A stretch of DNA of 6,252 nucleotides, from NCBI GenBank assembly GCA_022825185.1, contig JAJDYK010000251.1:1-6252 (forward strand), read 5' to 3'. The position numbers were made by a program, and so were the translations under genes. The DNA is from Candidatus Latescibacterota bacterium (lineage in GTDB: Bacteria > Latescibacterota > UBA2968 > UBA8231). Numbering within the stretch: the stretch's first letter is position 1; each line of letters starts with the position of its first letter. Of this stretch, positions 6,098 to 6,252 are shown in pieces. The notes below the pieces were generated by a model. The model was not told the DNA's origin and made no database searches. It saw nothing but the letters and a program-made list of their open reading frames with translations.

Positions 6098-6252
6098 ATG
6101 GAAGCAAACAAAACCATTTCGCCAGAAGTAGGGACGCAGTTGCTCTTTGAGAATGAGCGGGTGCGGGTTTGGGATCTGCGGTTGGCACCGGGCGAGAGCA
6201 CGGGCCTGCATCGGCACGAGCACGACTACCTATACGTAGTTATTGGCGACGG
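6098..6252 (+). CDS. Cupin-domain protein, N-terminal 51 residues (3' end beyond window)
   Basis: A divergently transcribed gene starts with ATG at 6098-6100 after a strong AAGGAG (6085-6090) with 7-nt spacing, and stays open to the edge. Residues 16-52 match the first strands of a small single-domain cupin: LLFENERVRVWDLRLAPGES, then G36-L-H38-R-H40-E-H42-D43, followed by YLYVVIGDG. The G(X)5HXH start of cupin motif 1 is intact (G32, H38, H40). The usual Glu position is Leu45 or Tyr44, so metal binding, if any, would rely on nearby E41, H42 or D43. Similar short cupins act as sugar, amine or acid-binding proteins, isomerases or dioxygenases; the role here cannot be decided from a fragment. 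Its shared promoter region with the oxygenase-sulfatase operon suggests, but does not show, co-regulation. Confidence 0.8.
   Translation, partial: MEANKTISPEVGTQLLFENERVRVWDLRLAPGESTGLHRHEHDYLYVVIGD

Noticed and set aside
5272..6150. A 292-codon plus-strand open frame antisense to the dioxygenase gene
   Set aside because: It covers most of a well-supported gene on the other strand, crosses the promoter gap, and runs into the start of the cupin gene in another frame. Its protein has no recognisable motif. Long antisense frames are expected opposite GC-rich genes.

Overview
The window looks like ordinary chromosomal DNA from a moderately GC-rich bacterium (about 60% by eye, not computed). Genes are tightly packed, Shine-Dalgarno sites are recognisable, and one gene pair has a translationally coupled stop/start overlap. 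The gene mix (several FGly-type sulfatases, a PhyH-type dioxygenase, a cupin) is typical of sulfatase-rich, often marine or host-associated lineages such as Planctomycetota, Poribacteria or Latescibacterota. That placement is inference; no phylogenetic marker here settles it.

Layout. Five genes lie on the minus strand, read from right to left. They are a phytanoyl-CoA-dioxygenase-family 2-oxoglutarate/Fe(II) oxygenase (5098-5958), two different type I (formylglycine) sulfatase-superfamily enzymes (3615-5093 and 2173-3618), a major facilitator superfamily transporter (786-2087), and the N-terminal 245 residues of ribonuclease D (1-735, running off the left edge). A cupin-domain gene starts divergently at 6098 and runs off the right edge. 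No RNA gene, insertion sequence, CRISPR array or convincing intrinsic terminator was found.

How the genes may work together. The oxygenase and the two sulfatases are separated by a 4-nt gap and a 4-nt GTGA overlap, so they very probably form one transcript. The best promoter candidate lies in the 139-bp divergent gap at 5959-6097. None of the three enzymes has an export signal, so the module is probably cytoplasmic: hydroxylation and hydrolysis of a small sulfate (or phosphonate/phosphate) ester that must first be imported. The MFS protein 85 nt downstream is the obvious carrier candidate. The first metal-ligand pair of the downstream sulfatase is Asp-Gln, as in choline sulfatase and phosphonate monoester hydrolase, which leaves the true ester type open.

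The most interesting non-coding signal is a 12-bp sequence, AACGCAATTTGC, with a GCAA-N-TTGC palindromic core. It occurs once in the divergent promoter region, inside the proposed promoter spacer, and once in the gap upstream of the MFS gene. It is a candidate shared operator that would tie transporter and enzymes into one regulon. RNase D is a housekeeping gene that simply adjoins the cluster.
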